NCBI GenBank assembly: GCA_016715885.1
Contig: JADJXL010000023.1
Location: 202,769-266,768, forward strand
Source of the DNA: Polyangiaceae bacterium
GTDB taxonomy: Bacteria; Myxococcota_A; Polyangia; Polyangiales; Polyangiaceae
Direction of reading: 5' to 3'
DNA: 64,000 nt
The notes under the pieces were generated by a model that saw only the letters and a program-made list of their open reading frames with translations, was not told the origin of the DNA and made no database searches. The translations under genes and the position numbers were made by a program. Positions within the stretch are counted from its first letter, which is position 1, and each line of letters begins with the position of its first letter. This document shows, one piece after another, positions 8,887-17,281 of the stretch.

Positions 8887-10581
8887 ATGGACAACGAAGG
8901 TGTCGCGGGCGTTTTGGAACAACTGGCGGACCTCTTGGAAATCGAAGGGGCCAGTCCTTTTCGGGTCCGCGCGTATCGAGGTGCGGCACGCACCGTGGGG
9001 GCGCTCGCGTCACCCGTTGGAGCACTGCCTGAAAGAGGGCCCGGGGCACTCGAGGAACTGCCTGGCATCGGCAAGGACCTTGCGGGGAAAATTCGCGAGA
9101 TCGCTGCGACGGGCGAGCTCGGCCTTTTGCACGAGCTGAAGGAGCGCACGCCGGAGAGCTTGCTTGGTCTCTTGGACATCACGGGGCTCGGGCCGAAGCG
9201 AGCAAAAGCGATCTACGAGGGGCTTGGGATCGACACGATCGACGCGCTCGAAAAAGCAGCACGCGAAGGGCGGCTGCGTTCGCTCAAAGGCGTTGGGCCG
9301 AAGCTCGAAGCGCAGATCCTCGAAGGCATCGCGGCACGAGCGCGGCGCGGAAAACGGATTCTTCTGTCGGATGCGGATGCGGAGATCGCGCCGATTCTGG
9401 AGCGCTTACGAGGTGCGGCGCACGTGAGCGCGGTCGAAGTTGCTGGGAGTTATCGACGGCGCAAGGACACCGTGGGCGATGTCGACATTCTCGTGACCAC
9501 CGACGACGGGGCGAAAGAGATCGGCAAGCTGCTCACGAGTTACGCCGGCGTGGAGCGGGTGCTCGCGGATGGCGAGACGAGGACGAGCGTGGCGCTGCGT
9601 TCGGGCTTGCAGGTGGATTTGCGTGTCGTGCCGAAGGAATCGTTTGGCGCGGCGATGCACTACTTCACGGGATCGAAGGCGCACAACATCGCGATCCGGA
9701 TGCTTGGTGTTCGTAAGAAGTTGAAGATCAACGAGTACGGCGTGTTCGACGACGGAACGCGTTTGTCGGGGGAGCGCGAGGAAGACGTGTTCGGCTCGGT
9801 GGGTTTGGCGTTCGTGCCGCCGGAGCTGCGCGAAGATCGAGGCGAGATCGACGCTGCGCGTGAGGGCAAACTGCCAAAGCTTTGCAGTCAAAATGATTTG
9901 GTAGGGGACGTCGTGGATGTGCCGACGTCCGAGCACATGGACGAGCGCGTGACGAGCTTGGTGACGGCATGTCGCGATCGTGGGTACTCGTTCGTGGTGG
10001 TCCTCGGGCCGCGCGAGATGGTCGCCGCAGATGGCGAGTCCGTGCGGCGGAAATTTTTGCGGTCGGTGGCGCATGCAGCGGCGCACGTGAAGGGAATCGC
10101 GGTGCATCCGGGCGTCACCGTGGGCGTGCGTGACAACGGAGACCTCGATGCTGAGTCTGATGCCCTTGCCGATTTCATCGTGAGAGCCGAGCTCTCAAAC
10201 GCGTCGGCATTGGAAGAAAAGGAGCGTACGGGGCGGCTCATTACCGCGATCGACAAAGGCCAGGTGCACATCGTCGCGCGCCCGACGGCGGTGTTTCAGA
10301 AGGAAAAACTTGCGCAAGTGGATGCAGAAGCGATCGCCAAATTCGCGAAGAAATGCCGAGCTTTCCTCGAGCTCGATGCGCGGCCGGATCGTTTGGCGAG
10401 CGCCGATGGCTACGCACGAGTGGCTCGGGACATAGGAACGAAGTTGCTCTTGGCGAGTCACGCGACGACGCCCGATGAGCTCGGCCTCGTGCGGTATGGC
10501 GTCGATCAAGCTCGGCGTGGTTGGTGCGAAGCCAAGGACGTGGCGAACACGGACAAGGCGCCGAGGTTTGTCAAACCGTAA
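8887..10581 (+). CDS. polX: family X DNA polymerase (PolX type) with a degenerate PHP domain
   Basis: Starts at ATG 8887 (a GTG at 8884 is also possible). The N-terminal part has the helix-hairpin-helix 8 kDa domain (LEELPGIGKDLAGK, DITGLGPKRAKAIYEGLG, LKGVGPKLEAQI). The palm domain shows the nucleotidyltransferase acids in GDVDILV and VDLRVV, plus YFTGSKAHN and INEYGVF, so the gap-filling polymerase site looks intact. Bacterial PolX proteins carry a C-terminal PHP 3'-5' exonuclease domain. Here the domain is present in length and framework (MRYGVDQARRGW equivalent and a DV-NT end), but the metal-binding motifs are replaced: the expected DLHxHT reads DVVDVPT, GHP reads ARP, and the late D-A-H reads ASHATT. 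I infer a polymerase without exonuclease, active in base-excision or gap repair. Confidence 0.88.
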   Translation: MDNEGVAGVLEQLADLLEIEGASPFRVRAYRGAARTVGALASPVGALPERGPGALEELPGIGKDLAGKIREIAATGELGLLHELKERTPESLLGLLDITGLGPKRAKAIYEGLGIDTIDALEKAAREGRLRSLKGVGPKLEAQILEGIAARARRGKRILLSDADAEIAPILERLRGAAHVSAVEVAGSYRRRKDTVGDVDILVTTDDGAKEIGKLLTSYAGVERVLADGETRTSVALRSGLQVDLRVVPKESFGAAMHYFTGSKAHNIAIRMLGVRKKLKINEYGVFDDGTRLSGEREEDVFGSVGLAFVPPELREDRGEIDAAREGKLPKLCSQNDLVGDVVDVPTSEHMDERVTSLVTACRDRGYSFVVVLGPREMVAADGESVRRKFLRSVAHAAAHVKGIAVHPGVTVGVRDNGDLDAESDALADFIVRAELSNASALEEKERTGRLITAIDKGQVHIVARPTAVFQKEKLAQVDAEAIAKFAKKCRAFLELDARPDRLASADGYARVARDIGTKLLLASHATTPDELGLVRYGVDQARRGWCEAKDVANTDKAPRFVKP

Positions 10582-10587
10582 CGGGTT

Positions 10588-10872
10588 TCAATCTCCAAAC
10601 AGCGCGACGAGAATTTGGTCGACGATCACGAGGACGGCGGAGATGAGGCACGCTGCGCCGAAGCCCATGAAAAGGCCTTTTCCGCGTCGTGTGACCCAGC
10701 CCCAGCCGAGCATCGACCAAGGGCCGAAGTTGAAGATGGCTTGGGCGCGCGTGGCGGCGTTCCAGCTTCGAGCGCGTTGGTCCTCGTCGAGACGTTTTTG
10801 GTCCCAACTTTGGATGATGAGCGTCAGGAGGATCCCGAGGATCCAGTTGGTGAGAAGCCGGACGGCCTGCAT
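10588..10872 (-). CDS. small two-helix membrane protein, unknown function
   Basis: 94 residues. Two hydrophobic stretches (WILGILLTLIIQSW near residues 10-23; GAACLISAVLVIVDQILVAL near 72-91) flank a polar, Arg/Gln-rich loop (DQKRLDEDQRARSW). The composition is protein-like on this strand and the opposite-strand reading is not. No strong Shine-Dalgarno precedes the ATG. It converges on the PolX gene with 6 bp between stops. No family recognised. Confidence 0.6.
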   Translation of the reverse strand: MQAVRLLTNWILGILLTLIIQSWDQKRLDEDQRARSWNAATRAQAIFNFGPWSMLGWGWVTRRGKGLFMGFGAACLISAVLVIVDQILVALFGD

Positions 10873-11131
10873 GAATGGACGGATTGGGCAAACAGTCGCT
10901 AGAGGGCGTTCCGCAGGCGTCGCGAGCGTTGCGACGCGAGGGAGAACGGCGCAAGCCTACACCGTACGTCGTGCACGTTCGACCGACGCGTCGCGGCGCG
11001 CAGCAGGCTGATGAAGGCCATCTGCAAATAAGCCCCTGGTAAGCTTGGCCGATCACAGGTAGAGGGGATATCCGCCCTTCGCTGGAGGCGCTGGACCTCG
11101 TACGCGTGAGGGGCGTGGACAGGAACCGACG

Positions 11132-13243
11132 ATGACACCCACTGCGCCTAGCGACATCCGCAACGTTGCTCTGATTGGCCACAAAGGTTCCGGTAAGACG
11201 TCGCTTGCAGAAGCCATGCTGTACGTGGCGAAGGCGACGCCCAAGCTCGGAAAAGTGGACGACAAGTCGAGCATTCTCGACGACACGGCCGAGGAAAAAG
11301 ACCATGCGTGCTCGCTCGAAGCGAGCGTTGCTTACCTCTCGTGGGCCGGCAAAAAAGTGAACGTGGTCGACACGCCCGGTGAAGGCAGTTTCCTTGCGGA
11401 AACGCGTCTCGCCATCGGCGCGGTCGATGCAGCCGTGCTCGTCGTGAGCGGCAAGGACGGCGTGCAACCGATCACGGAGCGCGTGTTCGGTTGGGCGCGT
11501 GCGCAGGGGATTCCCGTGCTGGTCGTCGTCACGAAGGTCGATGCGGAGAACGCTCGGCCCGACGATGTCGTGAGCGAGATCAAGGCACGCCTGAAGGCTC
11601 CCGTCGCCGTCATGGAGCATCACGTGGGCGAGGGGCTCACGTACGAAGGCATCATCGCGCTGCGCACGAAGAAGGCGTGGATCGGCAAACCCGAAGCGCC
11701 GAATGCGGTCGCGCCAGGCGCGCTCCCGGACAAACTCGCCGGCGAGCTCGAGAATGGCCGCGCCAAACTCGTCGATGATGTTGCCGGGACAAACGACGAC
11801 CTCACCGAGAAGTACCTGACCGAAGGTGACCTCACGCAGGAAGAGCTCGATAGCGGCCTGCGAGCTGCCGTGCTCGAACGCAAAGTCGTTCCCGTTTATT
11901 TTGCTTCGGGCACGCGTCCGAGCGGCGTCGTTGCATTGCTCGACGGCATCGTGGAGCTCGTTCCTCCGCCGACGGCGCACGCTGCTTGGAAGGGCACGTT
12001 GCCTGGCGGCAAAGTCGGTGCGGAACCCGTTGCAGCCGAACGACCGAGCTCCGTCGACGCACCCGTTTCGGCGTTCGTCTTCAAGACGTCGATCGATCCG
12101 CATGCAGGGCGCACGTCGTTCGTGCGCGTCTTGTCGGGCACGTTGAAGGCCGACAGCACGCTCCTCAACGCGTCGACGGGAAACACCGAGCGCGTGGGCA
12201 AGGTGTTCAACATCGTCGGCAAGGACGCGAAAGCCATCGACGAAGCGAAGGCGGGCGACATCGTTGCGCTGGCCAAGCTCAAGGCGACGACGAGCGGGCA
12301 GACGTTGTGCGACGAGAAGCAGAGCTTCTTGTTCACGGCGCCCGATTTGCCGCCGGCGCTGTTCTCGCGTGGTGTGAAGTTCGAGGGCAAAGGGGCCGAG
12401 GAAAAGGTCAGCACCGCGCTCTACAAGCTCACCGAAGAAGATCCTGGTTTGACCGTGGCGATCGAAGAGACGACACGCGAGCTCGTCGTGTCGGGACTCG
12501 GATCGCTGCATCTCGAGATTACCGTCGAACGCATTCGCCGCCGCATCGGCATCGATTGCCGCCTCGGTGCCCCGCACATTGCCTACAAAGAAACGATCAC
12601 CAAGAAGGTCACGGGCATCGAAGGCAAGCACAAGAAGCAGAGCGGTGGACACGGCCAGTTCGGCGTTTGTTACATCGACATGGAGCCCACGGCGCGCAAC
12701 GAAGGGTTTGTCTTCGAAGATGCGATCGTCGGTGGATCGATTCCGCGGCAGTTCATTCCGTCGGTCGAAAAGGGCGTCGTCAAGGCGATGGCGAAGGGCT
12801 TCTTGGCCGGCTACCCGATCGTGGACCTGAAGGTTCGCGTCTACGACGGCAAGTATCACGACGTCGATTCGTCCGACGCTGCGTTCCAGTTGGCTGGAAG
12901 CAAAGCGTTCAAAGCCGCCATTGCTCACGCAGGCGCCGTGATTCTCGAGCCTGTCGTGAAGCTGAACGTCGTCGTGCCGAGCGTCGCGACGGGTGACGTC
13001 ATCGGCGACATCAACAGCCGCCGCGGCCGCATCCTCGGAACCGATTCCATTGATGATCAAACGATCGTCAATGCGTACGTCCCGCTCTCCGAAATCCTCG
13101 AATACGAGTCCAAGTTGAAGAGCATGACGCAGGGCAAAGGCACGTTCTCGATGTCCGTCGATCACCTCGCGATTTGTCCGCCGATGGTGCAGGAGAAGGT
13201 CATCAAGGACAGCGGCTTCAAGGCTGTCGAAGAAGAAGACTGA
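11132..13243 (+). CDS. elongation factor G-like translational GTPase (EF-G paralogue)
   Basis: 703 residues with the full five-domain EF-G layout. G1 is GHKGSGKTS, G3 is DTPGE, G4 is TKVD, then domain II (VFKTSIDPHAGRTSFVRVLSG), domain III (ALYKLTEEDPGL, SGLGSLHLEI), domain IV (GGHGQFGVCYIDMEP) and a C-terminal domain V (GRILGTDSIDD, LSEILEYESKLKSMTQGKGTFSM). Compared with canonical EF-G, the switch-II DTPGH histidine needed for ribosome-stimulated GTP hydrolysis is Glu here. This matches the EF-G2/EF-G-like class, found as extra copies in myxobacteria and others, whose role is unsettled. It is not next to rpsL, rpsG or tuf genes, supporting paralogue status. A very long minus-strand frame over this gene is a codon-bias shadow. 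Confidence 0.9.
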   Translation: MTPTAPSDIRNVALIGHKGSGKTSLAEAMLYVAKATPKLGKVDDKSSILDDTAEEKDHACSLEASVAYLSWAGKKVNVVDTPGEGSFLAETRLAIGAVDAAVLVVSGKDGVQPITERVFGWARAQGIPVLVVVTKVDAENARPDDVVSEIKARLKAPVAVMEHHVGEGLTYEGIIALRTKKAWIGKPEAPNAVAPGALPDKLAGELENGRAKLVDDVAGTNDDLTEKYLTEGDLTQEELDSGLRAAVLERKVVPVYFASGTRPSGVVALLDGIVELVPPPTAHAAWKGTLPGGKVGAEPVAAERPSSVDAPVSAFVFKTSIDPHAGRTSFVRVLSGTLKADSTLLNASTGNTERVGKVFNIVGKDAKAIDEAKAGDIVALAKLKATTSGQTLCDEKQSFLFTAPDLPPALFSRGVKFEGKGAEEKVSTALYKLTEEDPGLTVAIEETTRELVVSGLGSLHLEITVERIRRRIGIDCRLGAPHIAYKETITKKVTGIEGKHKKQSGGHGQFGVCYIDMEPTARNEGFVFEDAIVGGSIPRQFIPSVEKGVVKAMAKGFLAGYPIVDLKVRVYDGKYHDVDSSDAAFQLAGSKAFKAAIAHAGAVILEPVVKLNVVVPSVATGDVIGDINSRRGRILGTDSIDDQTIVNAYVPLSEILEYESKLKSMTQGKGTFSMSVDHLAICPPMVQEKVIKDSGFKAVEEED

Positions 13244-13272
13244 GCACCGTTCGGTTAGGAATAAGGCGAAAT

Positions 13273-13421
13273 CCGGGGGGTATGGGGGGCAGAGCAGTCG
13301 GCTCGTCCATTGGGCGAAGCCCAATGGACTCACAGAGCCGCCTGCGAGCCCCCCATCGTGACAAAACTCTCGCGAGCGCGCGTCCCACGCGCGCGACGCG
13401 AGCGTACAAATCCAGACCCGG
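13273..13421 (+). repeat. dispersed hairpin repeat, family A copy 1
   Basis: Begins GGGGGGTATGGGGGGCAGAG and ends near CAAATCCAGACCCGG. The centre is an 11-bp perfect inverted repeat (GTCCATTGGGC / GCCCAATGGAC) around a GAA loop. The right part is a second hairpin, GCGCGCGT-CCC-ACGCGCGC inside CTCGCG/CGCGAG arms. The outer G runs can pair with CCCCCC near 13350. It sits between the EF-G-like gene and the TrkA-N gene. Other copies lie at 18229, 22047, 33796, 34822 and 43511. Confidence 0.85.
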
Positions 13422-13439
13422 AATCAAACCAGACACTCT

Positions 13440-14501
13440 ATGCCCGCTCCTTCGAGTCGCACGTTGCGCCGACGACCTCGTTATCGCTGGTTTCGCGTGC
13501 GGCTCGCGATTGCCGGTTACGTGTTGCGACGTCTCGGCCCGCCGCTCGTGTACGCCGCGCTGTATCTTCTGGGCGCGTCGCTTCTCTTGCGCTGGGACCT
13601 GCGTCGCCACGGCGAAGCGATTCCCGACTTTGCGACGACCGTGTGGTCGCTCTGGACGCTGCTCGTGTTCGAACCGACCGAAGCGTTTCCTCACTCGCTG
13701 GTCGCGCGAGGCGTTTACTGGTTCACGCCGCTCGCAGGGCTTTTTCTGCTGGCGCAGGGGGTCTTCAAAATAGGCGCATCGCTGCTCGATCTGGCGACGC
13801 AGCGCGAACTTTGGACGTCGATCATGACCGACATGATGAACAAGCACGTGGTGGTGTGCGGCCTCGGGCACGTCGGATACCGCGTGAGCGAAGAGCTTTG
13901 TCAGTTGGGCGAAGACGTGGTCGCCATCGAGCAAAGCGAGGGCCGTCCGTTCATCGAGACGATCCGTGCCAAGGGCGTGCCCGTGCTCGTCGGGGATGCG
14001 CGTCGCGACGAGCTGCTCGTGAAAGTGGGCGTGGCTCGGGCGAAGGCGATCGTGTGTGCGACGGGCGATGACCTTGCAAACTTGGAGATCGCGCTCGATG
14101 CCAAGCGCATGAATCCGAACGTACGCGTGGTGATGCGGATGTTCGATCAGCGTCTCGCAGGCAAAGTGGGCGGAGCGCTCGAGCTCGACGAGTCGTTTTC
14201 GACGAGCGCGTTATCGGCGCCGCTCATTGCGATTCAAGCGACGCATGAAGGCGTGCATTCGGCGTATCGATTGGAGGACGTCGTGCGTGTGACGGCGGAT
14301 GTGGTGGTGGGTTCGTCGCACCCGGACAGTGCCGCGATCGACATCGAGGAACGGTTGCCGTGTCGGATCGTGAGTCGCAAGCGCGCGGGTGCAGAGGGTT
14401 TTACCGCGGTGCGTCCGAAGGACATCGTGCACGCGGGAGACACGCTCATCGTGGATTGTGCGGGCGTGGATTTGGCCGCGGTGCGGTTTCAGCTCGGATG
14501 A
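13440..14501 (+). CDS. TrkA-N/RCK membrane protein resembling a K+ channel without a selectivity filter
   Basis: 353 residues. Two hydrophobic segments (GPPLVYAALYLLGASLLL; GVYWFTPLAGLFLLAQGVF) flank a pore-like segment reading ATTVWSLWTLLVFEP. The K+ channel filter T-V-G-Y-G is not there. An RCK N-terminal domain follows (VVVCGLGHVGYRV Rossmann motif, acid VVAIEQSE, GDARRDELL, CATGDDLANLEIAL), then a TrkA-C-like end (SHPDSAAIDIEERLPCRIV, HAGDTLIVDCAG). It probably binds NAD(H) or a nucleotide and gates or regulates ion flux, possibly with partner subunits elsewhere. The start codon follows repeat copy 1 by about 20 bp, so any promoter would lie in or upstream of that repeat. Confidence 0.75.
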   Translation: MPAPSSRTLRRRPRYRWFRVRLAIAGYVLRRLGPPLVYAALYLLGASLLLRWDLRRHGEAIPDFATTVWSLWTLLVFEPTEAFPHSLVARGVYWFTPLAGLFLLAQGVFKIGASLLDLATQRELWTSIMTDMMNKHVVVCGLGHVGYRVSEELCQLGEDVVAIEQSEGRPFIETIRAKGVPVLVGDARRDELLVKVGVARAKAIVCATGDDLANLEIALDAKRMNPNVRVVMRMFDQRLAGKVGGALELDESFSTSALSAPLIAIQATHEGVHSAYRLEDVVRVTADVVVGSSHPDSAAIDIEERLPCRIVSRKRAGAEGFTAVRPKDIVHAGDTLIVDCAGVDLAAVRFQLG

Positions 14502-14502
14502 C

Positions 14503-14552
14503 TTCCCCCTCTCCGCCGCGCAGCGGGTGAGAGGGGGTTAGGGGGTGAGGCG
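14503..14552 (+). repeat. inner hairpin module of repeat family A, solitary copy
   Basis: The C-rich/G-rich inverted module (CCCCCTCTCCGCCGCG ... GAGAGGGGGTTAGGGGG) that is also found inside copies 18229 and 43511, here without the outer ends. It overlaps the end of the nucleotidyltransferase gene and supplies its stop codon (TTA on the plus strand at 14538-14540) and its last residues LTP. Confidence 0.8.
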
Positions 14553-15302
14553 CCACCATTCTTCGGCGAGTGACGCGTCTTCGGTCGTATCGATTTCCAT
14601 GTAGCCGCCGTGCGTATCGACGCGGTGCATGGGCTCGCCGCGTTCGAGCATGCGCTGGAGCAGATCGATGAGGTACGCCTTTTCGAACGTGCGGCCTTCG
14701 CGGAATTCGCCTTCGGGAAACGCGGCGCGGGCTTCGTCGTACGCCTGGACAAACCTGCGCGAACCCTCGGCCGAAAGCTTCATGACGCCGATGAACTCGC
14801 CCGATGCGCGCTCGGATGCGATGCGGCGCGAAAGCTCGACGATGCGGCTTCCATCGGCCCGCATTTTTTCTGCATCCGTTTCGGGGTGCTGCGAGCGACC
14901 GACGTAGCGCCTTCGCCAATCGGTATCGCACGCGAGCGTGATGTCGTGCGGGGACTTCACGATGTCGGCGACGATCTGCGGGCGATAGACGATGTCGGCG
15001 TACGTCGAGACAAACCCGTCTTGGAGATACTCGCGGGCGCACAGAAGCGAGGCGAGGATGTTGTTGCGTTCCCAGTTCTTGTTCTCGACGTAGGTGAAGT
15101 CGGGGTAACGCGCGCGGATGACGTCGGCCTTGTAGCCGCAGATGAAGACGATGTCCTTTGAGGTGAAACCACCTGCAGCGAGGGCTTCGAGGATGCCGTC
15201 GAGCATGGGTCGTCCGAGGATGGGGACGAGGGTTTTGGGGATGTCTTCGGTGAGGTGTTTGAGGCGGCTGCCGCGGCCAGCGCCGATGATGATGGCTTTC
15301 AC
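14538..15302 (-). CDS. sugar-phosphate/phosphocholine-type nucleotidyltransferase
   Basis: 254 residues. The N-terminal nucleotidyltransferase signature is MKAIIIGAGRGSRLKHLT followed by PKTLVPILGRPMLDGILEAL, and later VSTYADIVY carries the Asp that would bind the catalytic metal. Overall it resembles LicC-like CTP:phosphocholine cytidylyltransferases and small NTP_transferase proteins that activate a sugar or choline phosphate for surface glycan or lipid decoration. No kinase or transferase partner is adjacent, so the substrate cannot be told. The C-terminus (WWRLTP, stop) is encoded by an inserted repeat module, so the native tail may have been replaced. Confidence 0.8.
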   Translation of the reverse strand: MKAIIIGAGRGSRLKHLTEDIPKTLVPILGRPMLDGILEALAAGGFTSKDIVFICGYKADVIRARYPDFTYVENKNWERNNILASLLCAREYLQDGFVSTYADIVYRPQIVADIVKSPHDITLACDTDWRRRYVGRSQHPETDAEKMRADGSRIVELSRRIASERASGEFIGVMKLSAEGSRRFVQAYDEARAAFPEGEFREGRTFEKAYLIDLLQRMLERGEPMHRVDTHGGYMEIDTTEDASLAEEWWRLTP

Positions 15303-15386
15303 GGCGAGCGAGTTAGCACGGTGTACAAAAGGCCGCGAGCGGCCGGTTGAAGGCCGCTCGCGAGCGTGTTCGTTGGGCAGTGTGGA

Positions 15387-15875
15387 TCAGATGTCGCCGG
15401 AACAGGAACCGAACGCGCCGCTGCACGCACCGGTCTGAATGCACGTGCCGCAGGCCATCGAGGGGGCGTCCATGCCACCGCAGTACGTGGACGTCGCGCA
15501 ATCGGCACCGCAGCCGTTTGCCATGTCGCACGTACACATCGCGAGCTCGGTGAACAACGTTTCCGAGTTCAGGCCCGACGAGGGATTCGTTTGGCAGAGC
15601 GTTCCCGGCATGCCGCCCGTCGCGAGTGCGGTCACGTATTCGCCGCAGCCGACGCACGCCGCCATGCCGCCACCACCGCCGCCCACGCCCGCACCCGCGG
15701 TTCCACCGCCGCCGGCCGTGCCGCCAGCACCGCCGCCGCCGTCGTTGCCCGTATTGCCTTCACCACCGGACCCGCCGCCGCCGTTGCCGCCGCCGGGCGT
15801 GCTATCGACGAGGACGCAGCCACCAAGCACAAGCATCGACACCGCACCAAGCATCGCAAAAGTTCGCAGATTCAT
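15387..15875 (-). CDS. Cys-rich secreted lipoprotein with Gly-rich linker
   Basis: The start at ATG 15875 is set by GGAGGAG about 7 bases upstream and by the lipoprotein signal that follows (AVSMLVLGGC). About 45 residues of almost pure Gly/Ala/Ser/Thr follow, then a compact domain with about 12 cysteines (CVGCGEYV, LCQTNPSSG, MCTCDMANGCGADC, TYCGG, CGTC, ending GSCSGDI). The Cys density suggests an extracellular disulfide-bonded module. 162 residues. The linker is of the same kind as in the lipoproteins ending at 6667 and starting at 34074. Function unknown. Confidence 0.75.
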   Translation of the reverse strand: MNLRTFAMLGAVSMLVLGGCVLVDSTPGGGNGGGGSGGEGNTGNDGGGGAGGTAGGGGTAGAGVGGGGGGMAACVGCGEYVTALATGGMPGTLCQTNPSSGLNSETLFTELAMCTCDMANGCGADCATSTYCGGMDAPSMACGTCIQTGACSGAFGSCSGDI

Positions 15876-16171
15876 TCTATCTCCTCCAGGTAAGCACCCG
15901 AGTACTACAAGGACTCGCCCGACACTAGCAGAGCAGCTTTCCTGGGCCAACCATACGCAACTTACGCACATGGCAATCAGGCCCATCGAACTTGCGTGAC
16001 GTGAGCACTCGCGTGACCACGCCGCGCGTCATCCATTCCGATCAACAAGCAAGCGTCTCTGCCAAGAAACCATCGCGTGCGTGAACGTTGCTGCATTCAT
16101 CGCACGGCGAAAGCACCAGCGGCCTTGGACGGTGCACGAGCGCCACGATTCACACGCGCTCGAAATTCTTT

Positions 16172-17272
16172 CTACGAAGCGTAAAGCGCGGAAAATGCCG
16201 CATGAAGACCATCGGGGCCAAGCTCGCGCTCACGGCGATGAAACTCCGGCAATGCCGCTTGATAGGCCTCGTCGAGCCGCAGGATGTCAGACGCGAAACC
16301 AGGCTCGAAGAGCTTCATCGTCGCCGCGCCGAGCTCCATGACGTCTTGATATTGGCCGCGTTCTTTCAAAATTTGCGCGGACAAACCATACATGAGCAGC
16401 CCTCCGGGAATGGCCCCGAGCGCTGTCGTCGCGACCGCGGGATAACAAATGCGCACGGTCTTCGCGCCAAAACGTTCGCGTATTCGCGCCATCGTTTCGC
16501 GCTGAAGTTTCTTCGCACCCGCAAGCGGACCCATCGCATACACCGGATCGTCAGGCTCGAAGTCGTAATCGCAAAACGCGACGATGCTTTGACCTGCAAC
16601 GAGTAGCCCCGCGTTCGCCAGCGCCTCGGCCCACATGAGCGACGACGTACCCATGAATCGGTTCGTTCGCTCGATGTCCGTATCGGTCGCAACTTCGACC
16701 TCGACAAACCCCACGCGACGAATGTTTTCCCGGCGGCTGAAGTCGGGCACCTGCAAGACGGGATCGAACGCGACGTCGACGTCCTTTACCTTGGTCGGAC
16801 CGTGCTCGACGTACCGCTTCGTGGCGCCCGCAGCGATGCCGTTGATGAGGTGCACTGCGCGGTATTTGCCTTTGATTTCGGCGATGACCTCGTCCGCGAT
16901 GCCGGGCTTGGTCGCGTCGCTGTTCCAAAAGCGCGCGGTGAGTCCTTCGGAGGCGGCTCGTTCGCAAAGCGCTGCGACGTGATGCACGCCGATCTGCATT
17001 TTGTCGCTGTCGTAATGCACGCCGAAGACGGCTGCGCGCGCCCCGAACAAAAGCTCGATCGCGACCGCTCGGGTGATCCCGTTCGACCCACCGAGAATGA
17101 TGACGGCCGTGTCGTCTGGAACGACGGCACCACGCGGGCAAACTCGAGCGAGCTGCGTTGCGAGAAGATCACGCGCGGTCGCCGGACCGTGCGCGGCAAG
17201 GCCCGAAACGATGCTGCGACGATCGGTGCCACCGAGAGGGAGTTTCTTGAAGACTTCGAGGTCCACGGGCAC
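16172..17272 (-). CDS. FabV-like NAD(P)-dependent enoyl reductase / SDR-type oxidoreductase
   Basis: 366 residues. A Rossmann motif (VIILGGSNGITRAVAIEL) begins near residue 55, after an N-terminal helix extension as in FabV/TER enoyl reductases. VHLINGIAAGATKRYV takes the place of the FabV VYSLAS segment, and PVYAMGPLAGAKKLQ contains a Y-x8-K spacing, the catalytic arrangement of FabV. The end (GPDGLHAAFSALYAS) is shorter than in typical FabV (about 400 residues). I infer reduction of an enoyl-CoA or enoyl-ACP, but sequence divergence leaves other acyl substrates possible. The GTG at 17272 is only 9 bp from the divergent epimerase ATG, so one start may be further in. Confidence 0.65.
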   Translation of the reverse strand: MPVDLEVFKKLPLGGTDRRSIVSGLAAHGPATARDLLATQLARVCPRGAVVPDDTAVIILGGSNGITRAVAIELLFGARAAVFGVHYDSDKMQIGVHHVAALCERAASEGLTARFWNSDATKPGIADEVIAEIKGKYRAVHLINGIAAGATKRYVEHGPTKVKDVDVAFDPVLQVPDFSRRENIRRVGFVEVEVATDTDIERTNRFMGTSSLMWAEALANAGLLVAGQSIVAFCDYDFEPDDPVYAMGPLAGAKKLQRETMARIRERFGAKTVRICYPAVATTALGAIPGGLLMYGLSAQILKERGQYQDVMELGAATMKLFEPGFASDILRLDEAYQAALPEFHRRERELGPDGLHAAFSALYAS

Positions 17273-17281
17273 GCTCTTACC

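Noticed and set aside
7733..8887. A 384-codon plus-strand frame opposite the glycoside hydrolase
   Set aside because: Arg/Pro/His-rich with no domain text; the opposite strand carries a clear TIM-barrel protein.
10571..13333. A 920-codon minus-strand open frame covering the EF-G-like gene
   Set aside because: The plus strand encodes a full EF-G with motifs in order. The minus frame is Arg/His/Asp-rich and domain-free, the usual shadow in high-GC DNA.
16802..17281. Upstream extension of the TIGR01777 epimerase frame
   Set aside because: It reads opposite the FabV-like gene and lacks similarity; the Rossmann motif begins a few residues after ATG 17282, as expected for the family.
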